Assembly (NCBI GenBank): GCA_005888755.1
Contig: VBBQ01000034.1
Span: 1-60,632 of the forward strand
Source: Candidatus Bathyarchaeota archaeon
Lineage (GTDB): Archaea; Thermoproteota; Bathyarchaeia; 40CM-2-53-6
Direction of reading: 5' to 3'
DNA: 60,632 bases
The translations under genes were made by a program, and so were the position numbers. Below, piece by piece: positions 1 to 7,941 of the stretch. Within the stretch, counting starts at the first letter, position 1. The number at the start of each line of letters is the position of its first letter. Below the pieces are notes generated by a model. It searched no databases. It was given only the letters and a program-made list of their open reading frames with translations, and was not told the DNA's origin.

Positions 1-20
1 CAATGACCGATTTGACTCAT
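1..20 (-). CDS. Start of the next ribosomal-operon gene (partial, runs off the left edge)
   Basis: An ATG on the minus strand at position 20 opens a frame (M S Q I G H ...) that leaves the window after six codons. A strong Shine-Dalgarno-like GGAGG lies about 6 nt before it, which supports a real start. In archaeal S10 operons the gene after rps19 is normally rpl22 (uL22), so that is the expectation. Six residues are too few to confirm it. Confidence 0.45.
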
Positions 21-296
21 GTTTCTTCCTCCCGGACCCGAACTTGCCTCGCGGGGACCATTATCACAGCCTGGATTTTTTTTTCCAGAACCTATTTCTG
101 TCCGAGCCTGATTGTGAGCTCGTTTCCACGAGACGGGCGCGTAATCAGCTTCTCTGGCCTTTCTCGACCCTCGTGGATTCCCCAAGGGATCAGCGTGAAA
201 ATGGCGTTTCTAGAAATCGTGGGCTTAGATCCGGAGTCAGGGCTGATTCTAGGCGAACTCGTGCCTATCTGTTGGCGACCATGATGCGAGATGGTG
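21..296. other. Unusually long spacer downstream of rps19
   Basis: I find no convincing coding frame on either strand in these 276 nt. It holds two small inverted repeats: CTGGA around a T8 tract (about 71-88) and CTCGT-TTCC-ACGAG (119-132). In the direction of the operon, the first would be a weak stem with an A8 loop about 55 nt before the next start codon. A gap this long between rps19 and the next S10-operon gene is unusual, since these genes are normally nearly contiguous. Confidence 0.5.
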
Positions 297-707
297 TTAC
301 TTCAGAGGCACGTACATGCTTGAACGGGAGGCACCGATACCTGGCGTTCCGTGGACAACCTTCTGGTTGGTGATCGCAAACTCACCCAGGAAATGTCCAA
401 TCATCTCGGGTTTGATCTCGATTGCGACAAATTCCTTACCCGAATGCAAATGCAACGTCAAACCCAGCATCTCAGGTATGATGATCATATCCCTCGCGTG
501 GGTCTTGACCGGTTCCGCTTTTCCTCCACGATTACCGTTCTCTCTCTGCGATTGCCGAATATGTTCGAGCAATGTCCGCTGGTCGTTGGTCAAACCTTTG
601 AGCAGAGACCTCCGCTGGCGAGAAGGAAGTAGTTTGATGAACTCATCCATTGACATTTGCTTCACTTCTTCCAAATTGTGTCCGCGGTAGGTGAACTGTC
701 TAGGCAA
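297..707 (-). CDS. rps19: 30S ribosomal protein S19 (uS19)
   Basis: Small-subunit protein of the 30S head that contacts 16S rRNA near the decoding-site side. The 136-residue product has the archaeal-length N-terminal extension (YRGHNLEEVKQMSMDEF) and the diagnostic C-terminal half: THARDMIIIPEMLG, the GKEF beta strand, the IGHFLGEFA helix and a KVVHGTPGIGASRSS tail. It follows rpl2 by 58 nt in the same direction and ends the unbroken part of the operon here, since the next start lies 276 nt further on. Length and motifs are normal for archaeal uS19. Confidence 0.97.
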   Translation of the reverse strand: MPRQFTYRGHNLEEVKQMSMDEFIKLLPSRQRRSLLKGLTNDQRTLLEHIRQSQRENGNRGGKAEPVKTHARDMIIIPEMLGLTLHLHSGKEFVAIEIKPEMIGHFLGEFAITNQKVVHGTPGIGASRSSMYVPLK

Positions 708-765
708 CTGACTTCCTCCAGTTCGCTCCTTTGATTCTTGTAATTAACATTGGGTTGGTCAACAT

Positions 766-1491
766 CTATCGCGCACTCCTTCTCTTTGCCCTTCCAGTCT
801 GGCGCGCGGCAATGTTCCCAACTTTCCGACCCGGCGAGGTCCACCGTCCGACCGTAGTCGGCTTGCCTGCGTGCTTGTGCCTTCCGCCACCGTGAGGATG
901 AGATGCCGCGATCATCGCTTGTCCCTTGACAACCGGCCATTTTCGTCCCCTCGCTCTCTGCAGGAACCATCTGGGACCTGCCTTCATGAACGGCTTCTCA
1001 GTACGCCCCGCCCCAGCAACGACACCAATCATCGCTCTGCAATTATCATTCACATGAATTGTTTTTCCAGAGGGCATACGTAGCTCAGTGCCTATCGGAG
1101 TATGGGAGACCACTGTTGCAAATGAACCTGATGAACGAGCCATTGTTCCGCCATCACCATGACGCAGTTCAATATTGCATATCATCGTCCCTTCAGGCAT
1201 TTTTCCAAGGGACTTTATGTTGCCGATCTCCGCCGGAACTTCAGACCCGAAGAGGAGTTTCTGTCCAACCGCGATTCCTTCCGGAGCTGGGACGTAGATT
1301 TCTCCCGCTCCCTCAACCTTCAATAGTGCGAGAGGTGCGCCACGAGCCATCTCGTGCAGTAGATCCTTGACATAGCCTGAAGAGTGCCCGTCCACGCTGT
1401 TATACCCGACGGAATGAATTCTCCGATGCGTTGGCGCCTTGAATATGAAATAGCCACGACCACGTCTCTGAACGAGAATATTCTTACCCAT
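766..1491 (-). CDS. rpl2: 50S ribosomal protein L2 (uL2)
   Basis: Large-subunit protein needed for subunit association and peptidyl-transferase centre structure. The 241-residue protein shows the family order: N-terminal RGRGYFIFKAPTHRR, a central OB-fold region, the GGTMARSSGSFA loop with PSGKTIHVNDNCRAMIG, and the C-terminal HPHGGGRHKHAG motif that contains the conserved histidine near the catalytic centre. It lies 13 nt after rpl23 in the operon. ATG start, normal archaeal length. Confidence 0.97.
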   Translation of the reverse strand: MGKNILVQRRGRGYFIFKAPTHRRIHSVGYNSVDGHSSGYVKDLLHEMARGAPLALLKVEGAGEIYVPAPEGIAVGQKLLFGSEVPAEIGNIKSLGKMPEGTMICNIELRHGDGGTMARSSGSFATVVSHTPIGTELRMPSGKTIHVNDNCRAMIGVVAGAGRTEKPFMKAGPRWFLQRARGRKWPVVKGQAMIAASHPHGGGRHKHAGKPTTVGRWTSPGRKVGNIAARQTGRAKRRSAR

Positions 1492-1504
1492 GCACTGTCC
1501 ACTC

Positions 1505-1774
1505 CTACAGGATTCCCAATTTCACCGCTAGATCCGACGCTTTCGATTCTGGGTTGAGTCTAACGTATGCTTTCTTCTTGCCCTCTGGAGTCACGAGCGT
1601 ATGGACTTGGTTCACTTTGACCTCGTAGAGTTCCTCGACCGCCTTCCAAATGTCCCGCTTTAACGCGTTGCGATGAACGATGAAGACGATCTTGTTTTCT
1701 GTCTCAATCAGTTTGACAGTGTCCTCAGACATCATAGGATAGGTGATGACTAGTTCTGTAGAGACTCGGCCCAT
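1505..1774 (-). CDS. rpl23: 50S ribosomal protein L23 (uL23)
   Basis: Tunnel-exit protein that forms the docking site for SRP and nascent-chain factors. The 89-residue product has the compact archaeal uL23 fold: YPMMSEDTVKLIETENKIVF, then VHRNALKRDIWKAVEELYEVKV and VRLNPESKASDLAVKLGIL. Its ATG follows the rpl4 stop codon directly, with no spacer, so the two are probably translationally coupled. Confidence 0.97.
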   Translation of the reverse strand: MGRVSTELVITYPMMSEDTVKLIETENKIVFIVHRNALKRDIWKAVEELYEVKVNQVHTLVTPEGKKKAYVRLNPESKASDLAVKLGIL

Positions 1775-2545
1775 CTATCGTAACCAGCTCCTGTCGGAGA
1801 GAGTTTTGATCGCGGACTCAGTCCAGATCGCCAATCGTCCCGGATGAGTTCCGGGAGCCAACGCTTCAACGCTCAAGTCCGTCACCCGGACAACGTCCAC
1901 GCCTTCAAAGTTCTCGAAGGCTCTCTGAGCGCCCTGATACTCACCAACTACTAGAAGCGGCCCTACAGAATGCGTTCGGTTCTTTCCCCTTATTCTCTTG
2001 CTCTTCTTTACCCTGTAAATATCGTCCCATACTCCGATCGCGGTTAGGAAGTTTTTCGCCGCGGAGGATTTTGCGAATTTCTCCACTTCATCTGTGACGA
2101 CTAGTGGGAGCTCGATATCCTCATCGAACCTATGCCCTCTCCCTCGGACAAGGTCCTGCGATCCCGTGGCCGCAATAGCCGAATCCAGCGCAACACGTCG
2201 TTCCTTTCTGTTCATGGACTTGGCGGTTCGTTTGAACGTGACAGGTGGAAAAGCCATGCGCCCTCCCATGGTTCCTGGGGCAAAGGCAGCTGTGCCGGAT
2301 AGCGGCCCGTGTCCGCCGATCCGCGGGACTCTTGAGATTCCTCTTCCTACTCCGAAGGACTCAGCGGTGGTTCGTTTCCCAGCCATTGGGTTGCGCCCTT
2401 GCGGTTGGAATCGATGAGATTGCTGGGCTACAACGGCTTTGGCTATGATATCTCTTCTAAGAACCGCGGTGAATACTGGCGGGAGTGAGAGTTCGCTGAC
2501 GGCTTTTCCGTCTGCTCCGAAAATCTTGACGTTGCGTTGGCTCAA
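1775..2545 (-). CDS. rpl4: 50S ribosomal protein L4 (uL4, L4e)
   Basis: Large-subunit protein with an extended loop lining the exit tunnel. The 256-residue protein has the archaeal/eukaryal L4e landmarks: QSHRFQPQGRNPMAGKRTT, the loop RVPRIGGHGPLSGTAAFAPG and AFPPVTFKRTAKSMNRKERR. The start is TTG at 2545, four bases after the rpl3 stop; there is no ATG at the family's usual N-terminus. It is coupled directly to rpl23 downstream. Confidence 0.96.
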   Translation of the reverse strand: MSQRNVKIFGADGKAVSELSLPPVFTAVLRRDIIAKAVVAQQSHRFQPQGRNPMAGKRTTAESFGVGRGISRVPRIGGHGPLSGTAAFAPGTMGGRMAFPPVTFKRTAKSMNRKERRVALDSAIAATGSQDLVRGRGHRFDEDIELPLVVTDEVEKFAKSSAAKNFLTAIGVWDDIYRVKKSKRIRGKNRTHSVGPLLVVGEYQGAQRAFENFEGVDVVRVTDLSVEALAPGTHPGRLAIWTESAIKTLSDRSWLR

Positions 2546-2549
2546 GGCT

Positions 2550-3554
2550 CTATGCCCCCTGCTTCGACGCCAGACTGATCATTTCCATCTTTGGCGGCTC
2601 GCCTGAGACTCGTCCTCTTGCTGGCGTTCTAAGGGCGACAAGCCTGTTCGCTGGTCCAGGAATCGTTCCCCTCAAGAGTGTGAACTCTGTCTTGATTGGT
2701 CCATAGTGGAGGAACCCTCCCTTCGGTGTGACATCTGCTCCGTTTTCTCCAATCTTTAGAATCTGTTTATTATACTCAGTCCGCTGGGCAAAACCCATCT
2801 GACCTGCTCGGGGTACCGAGTACATGACATAGTGAGGGTGCCATGGTCCGATTGAGCCGACACCTCGAACGGTCTTTCTTGACTTGTGTTTGAGTTTCTT
2901 TATTCCCCATCGCTTCACCGGACCCTGAATGCCCTTTCCTTTTGTAATCCCAATAACGTCCACGTCCATTCCTTCCTTGAACACATCAGCAACCTTCACT
3001 TCTTTCCCGAGTAGTTTCTTCGCGAACTCTAACTGATCTTTCACGGTCCCACCGTCGATCTTCACTTCCATAATGTCAGGTTTCTTCTTTCCGATCTTGG
3101 CCAGGCGAGGTTGGCTCGCGGCAATGGCCCGCACTTCCACAATCCTTTCCTTTGAGGACTCGAGTTTTTCCCAGCCTTTGTTGTCGTCGAACTTCTCAGG
3201 AACTTTGATTCTGCGTCCGAGGTCCTTTGACGGTTCTGGGGCCCATACTTCACCTGTTGTTCTGAGGCCGCCATTCCATCTCTCGTAGAATCTTAACCCT
3301 GTCACCAACAACGGAGGGGTTTCCACCACGGTGACTGGTAGGGTGACTTCCTTTCCATAGTTTAGTGATCCTTGTCGATTGTCGACTATGGTAACGTGGC
3401 TTGTTCCGGCCTTGAAGCCCGCAAACGCTAGTAGTTTCGGTGCTCCCTCGTATTCTGGCCAGAAACGGATTCGAGGAGCCCAGTGAGAAGATCTCCCGCG
3501 AGGCAGGTAAGCGAGTGAGCCTCTTCTTGGCGCACTATACTTCCTATGACCCAT
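2550..3554 (-). CDS. rpl3: 50S ribosomal protein L3 (uL3)
   Basis: Early-assembling large-subunit protein close to the peptidyl-transferase centre. The 334-residue archaeal-length product starts MGHRKYSAPRRGSLAYLPRG and carries DVIGITKGKGIQGPVKRWGIKK, HKSRKTVRGVGSIGPWHPHYV and the GQMGFAQRTEYNKQILKIG block, all diagnostic of archaeal/eukaryal L3. Its ATG follows the stop of the SPOUT methyltransferase gene immediately (TAG-ATG), a tight coupling seen in many archaeal S10 operons. Confidence 0.97.
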   Translation of the reverse strand: MGHRKYSAPRRGSLAYLPRGRSSHWAPRIRFWPEYEGAPKLLAFAGFKAGTSHVTIVDNRQGSLNYGKEVTLPVTVVETPPLLVTGLRFYERWNGGLRTTGEVWAPEPSKDLGRRIKVPEKFDDNKGWEKLESSKERIVEVRAIAASQPRLAKIGKKKPDIMEVKIDGGTVKDQLEFAKKLLGKEVKVADVFKEGMDVDVIGITKGKGIQGPVKRWGIKKLKHKSRKTVRGVGSIGPWHPHYVMYSVPRAGQMGFAQRTEYNKQILKIGENGADVTPKGGFLHYGPIKTEFTLLRGTIPGPANRLVALRTPARGRVSGEPPKMEMISLASKQGA

Positions 3555-4409
3555 CTATTTCTCCTCCAAAACGTTGAGGACAGCCAGGGAGCCCCACAGC
3601 GCTTCTTCTGTTCTAACAGTCTCAACTCCTTGGTCTGGAATAGTGTTTAGGTCAAAGTCCATCGCGTCCGACACGTTCATGCCAGATCGGGCGAGAATTT
3701 CTGGGACTCCATCACTTGGCGAGCCGAACACTATCAACGGGCGCTTAGATGACACCCACTTCTCCCTTAGCTCCGGCGTGATCTCCCGTACATCGGTGCC
3801 CTTCCGGGAAGTGGAGATTATCAAGTCGAATTTCCTGTTCCGTACTATTTCTGATAGTGAAACGTTCCCTCGAGCCACCCTGAACCCCCAATATATGGTT
3901 AACCCGCCTGGTTCGGCGATTTCCCCCTCAAGTTCAGGTGAGATCCTCGTCAATCTAATAGTGATTCTGTCTGAGATTGGCAAATTTGACTTTACACGAA
4001 CCACGTTGTGGAATCCGGCCTCGACCATCGAGGTTGTTCCCGATTGAACGACTACTCCCTCCCGCAAAAGACCTGCGCTTGGACTCTGCTTGTCAGGATG
4101 GCTAGGTGTCCGCAGGGGCGGTAACGTACCCGCGTACTGTAGATCAGGGTCCATCTTGAAGACAAGTCTCCGAAGGTACTGAGGCGTCTCAATGTATCTC
4201 AGCATCTTCTCAATCAGCCTTGCTTCTCGATCTATCTCTGCTCCAACTCTGTCGCGGTAGATGATAGCCTCCTCCACCCGAAAAGTTGCCAATGCCCTTG
4301 AGACAAATCCTAGCCGCGCCGTCTTTTCACGGAGGTGAGGTATGTCCAATGTTAAGCTTGCCGGCAAGGCAACAGAGACAATTTGTGATCGCCGTGGAGG
4401 TTGATCCAT
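3555..4409 (-). CDS. SPOUT-type RNA methyltransferase (Methyltrn_RNA_3, former DUF171)
   Basis: Putative SAM-dependent RNA methyltransferase with the trefoil-knot SPOUT fold, related to human SPOUT1/C9orf114 and annotated in archaea as a uridine-N3 methyltransferase. The 284-residue protein begins with RRSQIVSVALPASLTLDIPH, has an inserted OB-like region (residues about 95-185, YAGTLPPLRTPSHP then a beta-rich stretch), and ends with the knot signature PLIVFGSPSDGVPEIL and FDLNTIPDQGVETVRTEEA. It is the first gene of the ribosomal operon here. This gene sits upstream of rpl3 in many archaea, so rRNA is the likely target, but the substrate is an inference. Confidence 0.88.
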   Translation of the reverse strand: MDQPPRRSQIVSVALPASLTLDIPHLREKTARLGFVSRALATFRVEEAIIYRDRVGAEIDREARLIEKMLRYIETPQYLRRLVFKMDPDLQYAGTLPPLRTPSHPDKQSPSAGLLREGVVVQSGTTSMVEAGFHNVVRVKSNLPISDRITIRLTRISPELEGEIAEPGGLTIYWGFRVARGNVSLSEIVRNRKFDLIISTSRKGTDVREITPELREKWVSSKRPLIVFGSPSDGVPEILARSGMNVSDAMDFDLNTIPDQGVETVRTEEALWGSLAVLNVLEEK

Positions 4410-4502
4410 GATTATGCGGGCGCGGTGCGAAAGATAAGTTGGTTTGCATATTTACTGACAAGGCTGCGAACATTTAGAAATCGAAGGTATAATCATTAAA
4501 AC

Positions 4503-5549
4503 ATGCCAACTGTCCTCGACAATCAGAAGGCAATCTCTCTCCACGATACGAAGGACATGCTAGGTGCGGTTGAGAGATTCCAAGAATTCATGAGCATCCA
4601 AGTGCAGATGCGGCCTCCATCTGGAAACAAGCCAAAGCGTTCAGTCTTTCGCAACATCGTGCTCATGGGCATGGGCGGGTCCGCATCTGCTGGAGACTTG
4701 GTTCTGGACTGGCTGGTTAACAGGATCTCCGTCCCTATGATGGTTCACCGGGACCCTGTCCTTCCGAGATTCGTGAGATCCAATACTCTCTTCGTTGCGA
4801 TCAGCTATTCAGGAGAGACGCGCGAGACCCTTGCTGCGTTTCGAGAAGCAAGAAAACGTGGCTCCAATCTAGTCGCAATCGGAACGGGCGGTAAATTGCA
4901 AAAGTTATCAGAAGAACTGGACGTCCCATTTCTACCAGTTCATGTGGCTCCCGCACCTCGAGCTGCACTGGGTCAGATGGTGGTTGCAACTAGTATTGCG
5001 TTGCACAGTTATGGAATCATTCAAGACCCTTCGACTGAGATCGATTTGGCAAGCCGAGAACTGCGTCGGGTCAGTCACCAGATTCAGAGACAAGTTCCAT
5101 TTTCAGAAAACCCTGCAAAACGCCTTGCTGCATCACTAAAAGGTCGTCTCCCCGTGATCTACACGTTTCGAAGAATGGCCAGTGTGGCCCGGAGATTCAA
5201 GAATCAGCTCGCCGAGAATAGTAAGATGATTGCAAAGTACGGCCTATTGCCTGAAGCTGGACATAACGAGGTAGAAGCATGGTTCAAGCCGCGCCTTCCA
5301 TTGGCACCGATTTTTGTTCGGGACTATTCAGAATCTGAATTTGAACGGACTATGCTGAAGTCCTTCAGATCGACGATAACTAAGGCTAGTCGAATCAAGC
5401 CAGCGCAAGTGCGTTTGAAGGCCCGTACTCGCCTAGGCGGGTTACTATTACCGGTCCTCTACTTGGATTTCGTCTCTGTGTACCTTGCTTTTCTGAAGGG
5501 TATTGATCCTACCGATACTCCTTGGATTCGGCTTTATAGAAAGGGATAG
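4503..5549 (+). CDS. Bifunctional phosphoglucose/phosphomannose isomerase
   Basis: Interconverts fructose-6-phosphate with glucose-6-phosphate or mannose-6-phosphate. The 348-residue protein has two SIS domains with the PGI/PMI-family signatures GMGGSA (residues 56-61) and SYSGET (101-106), the second marking the sugar-phosphate loop, plus the active-site region KYGLLPEAGHNEVEAW with the conserved His and Glu in the second half. It is divergently oriented from the ribosomal operon across a 93-nt gap that must hold both promoters. Length matches crenarchaeal PGI/PMI. Confidence 0.93.
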   Translation: MPTVLDNQKAISLHDTKDMLGAVERFQEFMSIQVQMRPPSGNKPKRSVFRNIVLMGMGGSASAGDLVLDWLVNRISVPMMVHRDPVLPRFVRSNTLFVAISYSGETRETLAAFREARKRGSNLVAIGTGGKLQKLSEELDVPFLPVHVAPAPRAALGQMVVATSIALHSYGIIQDPSTEIDLASRELRRVSHQIQRQVPFSENPAKRLAASLKGRLPVIYTFRRMASVARRFKNQLAENSKMIAKYGLLPEAGHNEVEAWFKPRLPLAPIFVRDYSESEFERTMLKSFRSTITKASRIKPAQVRLKARTRLGGLLLPVLYLDFVSVYLAFLKGIDPTDTPWIRLYRKG

Positions 5550-5613
5550 GAGGATTCTTCGGGATTGGATTCCATCCGAGATAATGATCTAGAGCTAAGG
5601 GATCCCGGGTCCG

Positions 5614-7101
5614 TTAGCCTTTCGCGACTCCTATTGGAGTCATACGCACAACCTTCTGGCCGATTCCCAGTTGATGACTGACCTCGACCACTCTGTCGAC
5701 ATCCTTGTATGCGCCAGGAGCCTCTTCGGCCAATACCTCCATGCTAGCCGCTCGAATAACAATGCCCTGACTTTCCAGATTCTTCTTGAGATCATTTCCA
5801 AACCATTTGCGTTTGGCACCGGATCGACTCATGAACCGGCCTGCTCCGTGTGCAGTTGTCCCGAAACTAAGCTCCATTGCCCGGGGAGTTCCGATTAGGA
5901 CCCAGCTGCTGGTGCCCATGCTCCCTGGAATGAGAACGGGCTGTCCAACATCGCGGTATTCCGCTGGAATGTCGCGGTGCCCAGGTGGAAACGAGCGTGT
6001 TGCGCCCTTCCTGTGAACGGTAACCTTCTTTGTTTCCCCGTCGATCATGTGAGATTCGACTTTCGCCACATTGTGGGCGACGTCGTAGACTATCTTCATA
6101 TCGAGAGAGTCGGCTGGGCGCTGGAATACCTTCGAGAACGCTTCTCTCGACCAGTGGGTTATCATTTGCCGGTTCACGAAGGCGAAGTTGCATGCGGCTG
6201 ACATAGCAGGAATATAGTCCTCTGCCTCCGGACTCTTGCTCGGGCATGCAGCCAATTCTCGATCGGGAAGCTTGATGTTGTACTTGTTGATCGCTCTCTC
6301 CATTACTCTTAGGTAGTCGCTGCAGGTCTGGTGACCATACCCTCTACTTCCAGTATGAATCAAAACAAGAATCTGGCCTTCCTTGTGGATGCCGAGGCGT
6401 TCTGCGACGCGCTTATCGAAGATCTTATCGGCTCGCTCGATCTCGATGAAATGGTTTCCACTGCCTAGACTGCCGAGCTGCGGAGCCCCACGGGACTTTG
6501 CGCTGTTCGAAACCTTCGAAGGATCGGCAGCTTCCATACATCCCTCCTCCTCAATCGTCTTCGGGTCTTCGGGCCAAGCATAGCCATGGTCTACAGCCCA
6601 ATCAAGCCCGTCGGTAACGGCGCGATCTAGTTCGGTGACACTGAGTTTGACTTGGCCGCGGCTTCCCAGTCCTGAGGGGATGAAGTTGAAGATAGTGTCT
6701 ACAAGCTTCGGTAGAACTGGGCGTACCTCTTCCTCGGTAAGGTTTGTCCGGATCAGTCTGACTCCGCAGTTAATGTCGTATCCGACTCCGCCGGGGCTGA
6801 TCAGGCCTTCGTCATAGTCGGTTGCTGCTACGCCGCCTATCGGAAAACCGTACCCTTCATGCCCGTCGGGCATCGTGATTGCGTATTTGCAAATCCCATC
6901 TAGGTGCGCGACGTTCACGCACTGTTGAATTGTGCGGTCGGTTCTCATCTTGGACAGTAGGTCTTCGTCGGCGTAGATTCTAGCTGGAACTTTCATACCC
7001 GGGTCGAAGTCTTTCGAGACCTCCCACACGTTAGGCTCAATTTGGGTTAGAGGAATCTGTGTGCTGGAACGATTGATGAGTCCGGACCCTTGATGGCTCA
7101 T
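5614..7101 (-). CDS. rtcB: tRNA-splicing RNA ligase RtcB
   Basis: GTP- and Mn2+-dependent RNA ligase that joins 2',3'-cyclic phosphate to 5'-OH ends, the archaeal enzyme that seals tRNA exons after endonuclease cleavage. The 495-residue protein carries the metal-site motif GYDINCG (residues 108-113 hold the conserved Asp and Cys), SGNHF, HTGSRGYGHQ, VAHNVAK, and near the C-terminus AHGAGR, where the His is the residue guanylylated in characterised RtcB. No intein interrupts it, unlike several archaeal homologues. It lies 123 nt downstream of the archease gene on the same strand, close to an intron-bearing tRNA-Ser, so substrate and enzyme genes are neighbours. Confidence 0.96.
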   Translation of the reverse strand: MSHQGSGLINRSSTQIPLTQIEPNVWEVSKDFDPGMKVPARIYADEDLLSKMRTDRTIQQCVNVAHLDGICKYAITMPDGHEGYGFPIGGVAATDYDEGLISPGGVGYDINCGVRLIRTNLTEEEVRPVLPKLVDTIFNFIPSGLGSRGQVKLSVTELDRAVTDGLDWAVDHGYAWPEDPKTIEEEGCMEAADPSKVSNSAKSRGAPQLGSLGSGNHFIEIERADKIFDKRVAERLGIHKEGQILVLIHTGSRGYGHQTCSDYLRVMERAINKYNIKLPDRELAACPSKSPEAEDYIPAMSAACNFAFVNRQMITHWSREAFSKVFQRPADSLDMKIVYDVAHNVAKVESHMIDGETKKVTVHRKGATRSFPPGHRDIPAEYRDVGQPVLIPGSMGTSSWVLIGTPRAMELSFGTTAHGAGRFMSRSGAKRKWFGNDLKKNLESQGIVIRAASMEVLAEEAPGAYKDVDRVVEVSHQLGIGQKVVRMTPIGVAKG

Positions 7102-7224
7102 TGTTTCTCTTCGCTCGGGGTGATTCCTGAACAGCTACCTATAAGCATGGCTGGTCGAGCAACGAAAATAGTCAAGATGGCGATGCGCGGGTAGTCGGTC
7201 GTTCAACTCGGATGATTGATTTTG

Positions 7225-7662
7225 TTATAGGTCGAGCAGGAATCTGACAGTCACTTTTCCGGGATGTTTTTCTATTTCCATCAAGTGGTATGTTATTCCT
7301 TTGACCTCCACTTTCCCGTTGTGTCTTATCCGATTGTAGGGCTCGCCGCTTGCTTTGCCCTTGAGTCTGATTTCGCCTTGATTCGGGGAAATCGAGTTTA
7401 CGACAAATCCTCCGAGGGCAAGCTGCTTGATCTCAAACAGAAGCAGGAGCTCTTCAAGATAATTGTATAGGAGTTCTTTCTCGTCATGACCGATGGTTTG
7501 GATCTCCTCGTTGGCTTTTGGGTGAACGCTCTTTGTGTCCAGCATTGTTTCGAACAAGGCTTGGCCTGCTTGAGCGAAGGCTTCTTCCAGGGTATCTCCC
7601 CACGCCTCCACTAGCGCGTCTGTTACATGTTCGAGAAACTTGTATCCTCCAGATCCTTCCAA
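7225..7662 (-). CDS. Archease, RtcB activator
   Basis: Small metal-binding cofactor that promotes RtcB guanylylation and lets the ligase turn over. The 145-residue protein has the family pattern YKFLEHVTDALVEAWG (conserved His and Asp), GDTLEEAFAQAGQALFE, the ELLYNYLEELLLLFE helix, and a C-terminal VKGITYHLMEIEK...VRFLLDL. Start is TTG at 7662: an in-frame stop lies five codons upstream and no ATG precedes the conserved core. It is encoded just upstream of rtcB, the common archaeal arrangement. Confidence 0.94.
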   Translation of the reverse strand: MEGSGGYKFLEHVTDALVEAWGDTLEEAFAQAGQALFETMLDTKSVHPKANEEIQTIGHDEKELLYNYLEELLLLFEIKQLALGGFVVNSISPNQGEIRLKGKASGEPYNRIRHNGKVEVKGITYHLMEIEKHPGKVTVRFLLDL

Positions 7663-7763
7663 GGATTTTTCGACTCAATCGTTTCGTCGCTCCGTTAGAA
7701 CTACTTATTAGGTGACTTCTGTGCGCTCGTTCTTTGACCTGAAGGCGGGTTGACGCGCCGGGA

Positions 7764-7799
7764 TAATGCAAGTATCCAAGTGGTCTCTTGCATCCCGTT
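7764..7799 (+). other. tRNA-Ser intron 1, at the acceptor/D-arm junction
   Basis: About 35 nt between acceptor position 7 (A7763) and G9 (G7800); the exact cut is ambiguous because T flanks both sides. The exon end and intron fold into one hairpin: CGGGAT (7759-7764) pairs with ATCCCG (7792-7797), a 3-nt AAT bulge (7765-7767) interrupts, then GCAAG (7768-7772) pairs with CTTGC (7787-7791) over a 14-nt loop. A 3-nt bulge between two helices is what a relaxed bulge-helix-bulge site looks like. Confidence 0.75.
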
Positions 7800-7814
7800 G
7801 GCCGAGTGGATTAA

Positions 7815-7835
7815 CCTGCTGATGTAGGGTCTAAA
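7815..7835 (+). other. tRNA-Ser intron 2, in the D-loop
   Basis: About 21 nt; the boundaries can slide by two A residues. It folds as CCTGC (7815-7819), loop TGAT, GTAGG (7824-7828), with a flanking TTA/TAA pairing. Its removal turns an impossible loop of about 30 nt into GCCGAGTGGATTAAGGCG, the usual tRNA-Ser D-arm. Confidence 0.75.
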
Positions 7836-7840
7836 GGCGC

Positions 7841-7867
7841 AGATCTTCCAGCGATGTGAGAGCGTAG
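7841..7867 (+). other. tRNA-Ser intron 3, within the 5' strand of the anticodon stem
   Basis: A 25-nt insertion with a duplicated AG at both ends, so the cut may lie at 7841-7865, 7842-7866 or 7843-7867. All three give the same mature anticodon stem CAGGC, pairing perfectly with GCCTG (7877-7881). Without removal the stem would start with a U-G pair and lose the D-stem to anticodon-stem spacing. Confidence 0.75.
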
Positions 7868-7941
7868 GCCTTGAGAGCCTGTGGCCCGTTAGGGCCGCGT
7901 GGGTTCGAATCCCACTCCCGGCGCCAAAAAAAATAATACAA

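Larger units (their letters stand above)
7757..7926 (+). tRNA. Pre-tRNA-Ser(TGA) interrupted by three introns
   Basis: The acceptor 5' strand GCCGGGA (7757-7763) pairs perfectly with TCCCGGC (7916-7922), followed by discriminator G7923 and an encoded CCA. The T-arm is GTGGG-TTCGAAT-CCCAC. The long variable arm GGCCC-GTTA-GGGCC is diagnostic of a class II tRNA. The anticodon loop CTTGAGA reads TGA. Removing about 35 nt after position 7/8, about 21 nt in the D-loop and 25 nt in the anticodon stem gives an 86-nt tRNA with a perfect 5-bp anticodon stem (CAGGC/GCCTG) and the D-arm GCCGAGTGGATTAAGGC. The canonical 37/38 site is uninterrupted. A TTATTA box near 7706 could be its promoter. Confidence 0.88.

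Noticed and set aside
71-88. T8 hairpin as an intrinsic terminator
   Set aside because: The stem is only 5 bp, with the T-run in its loop, not after it.
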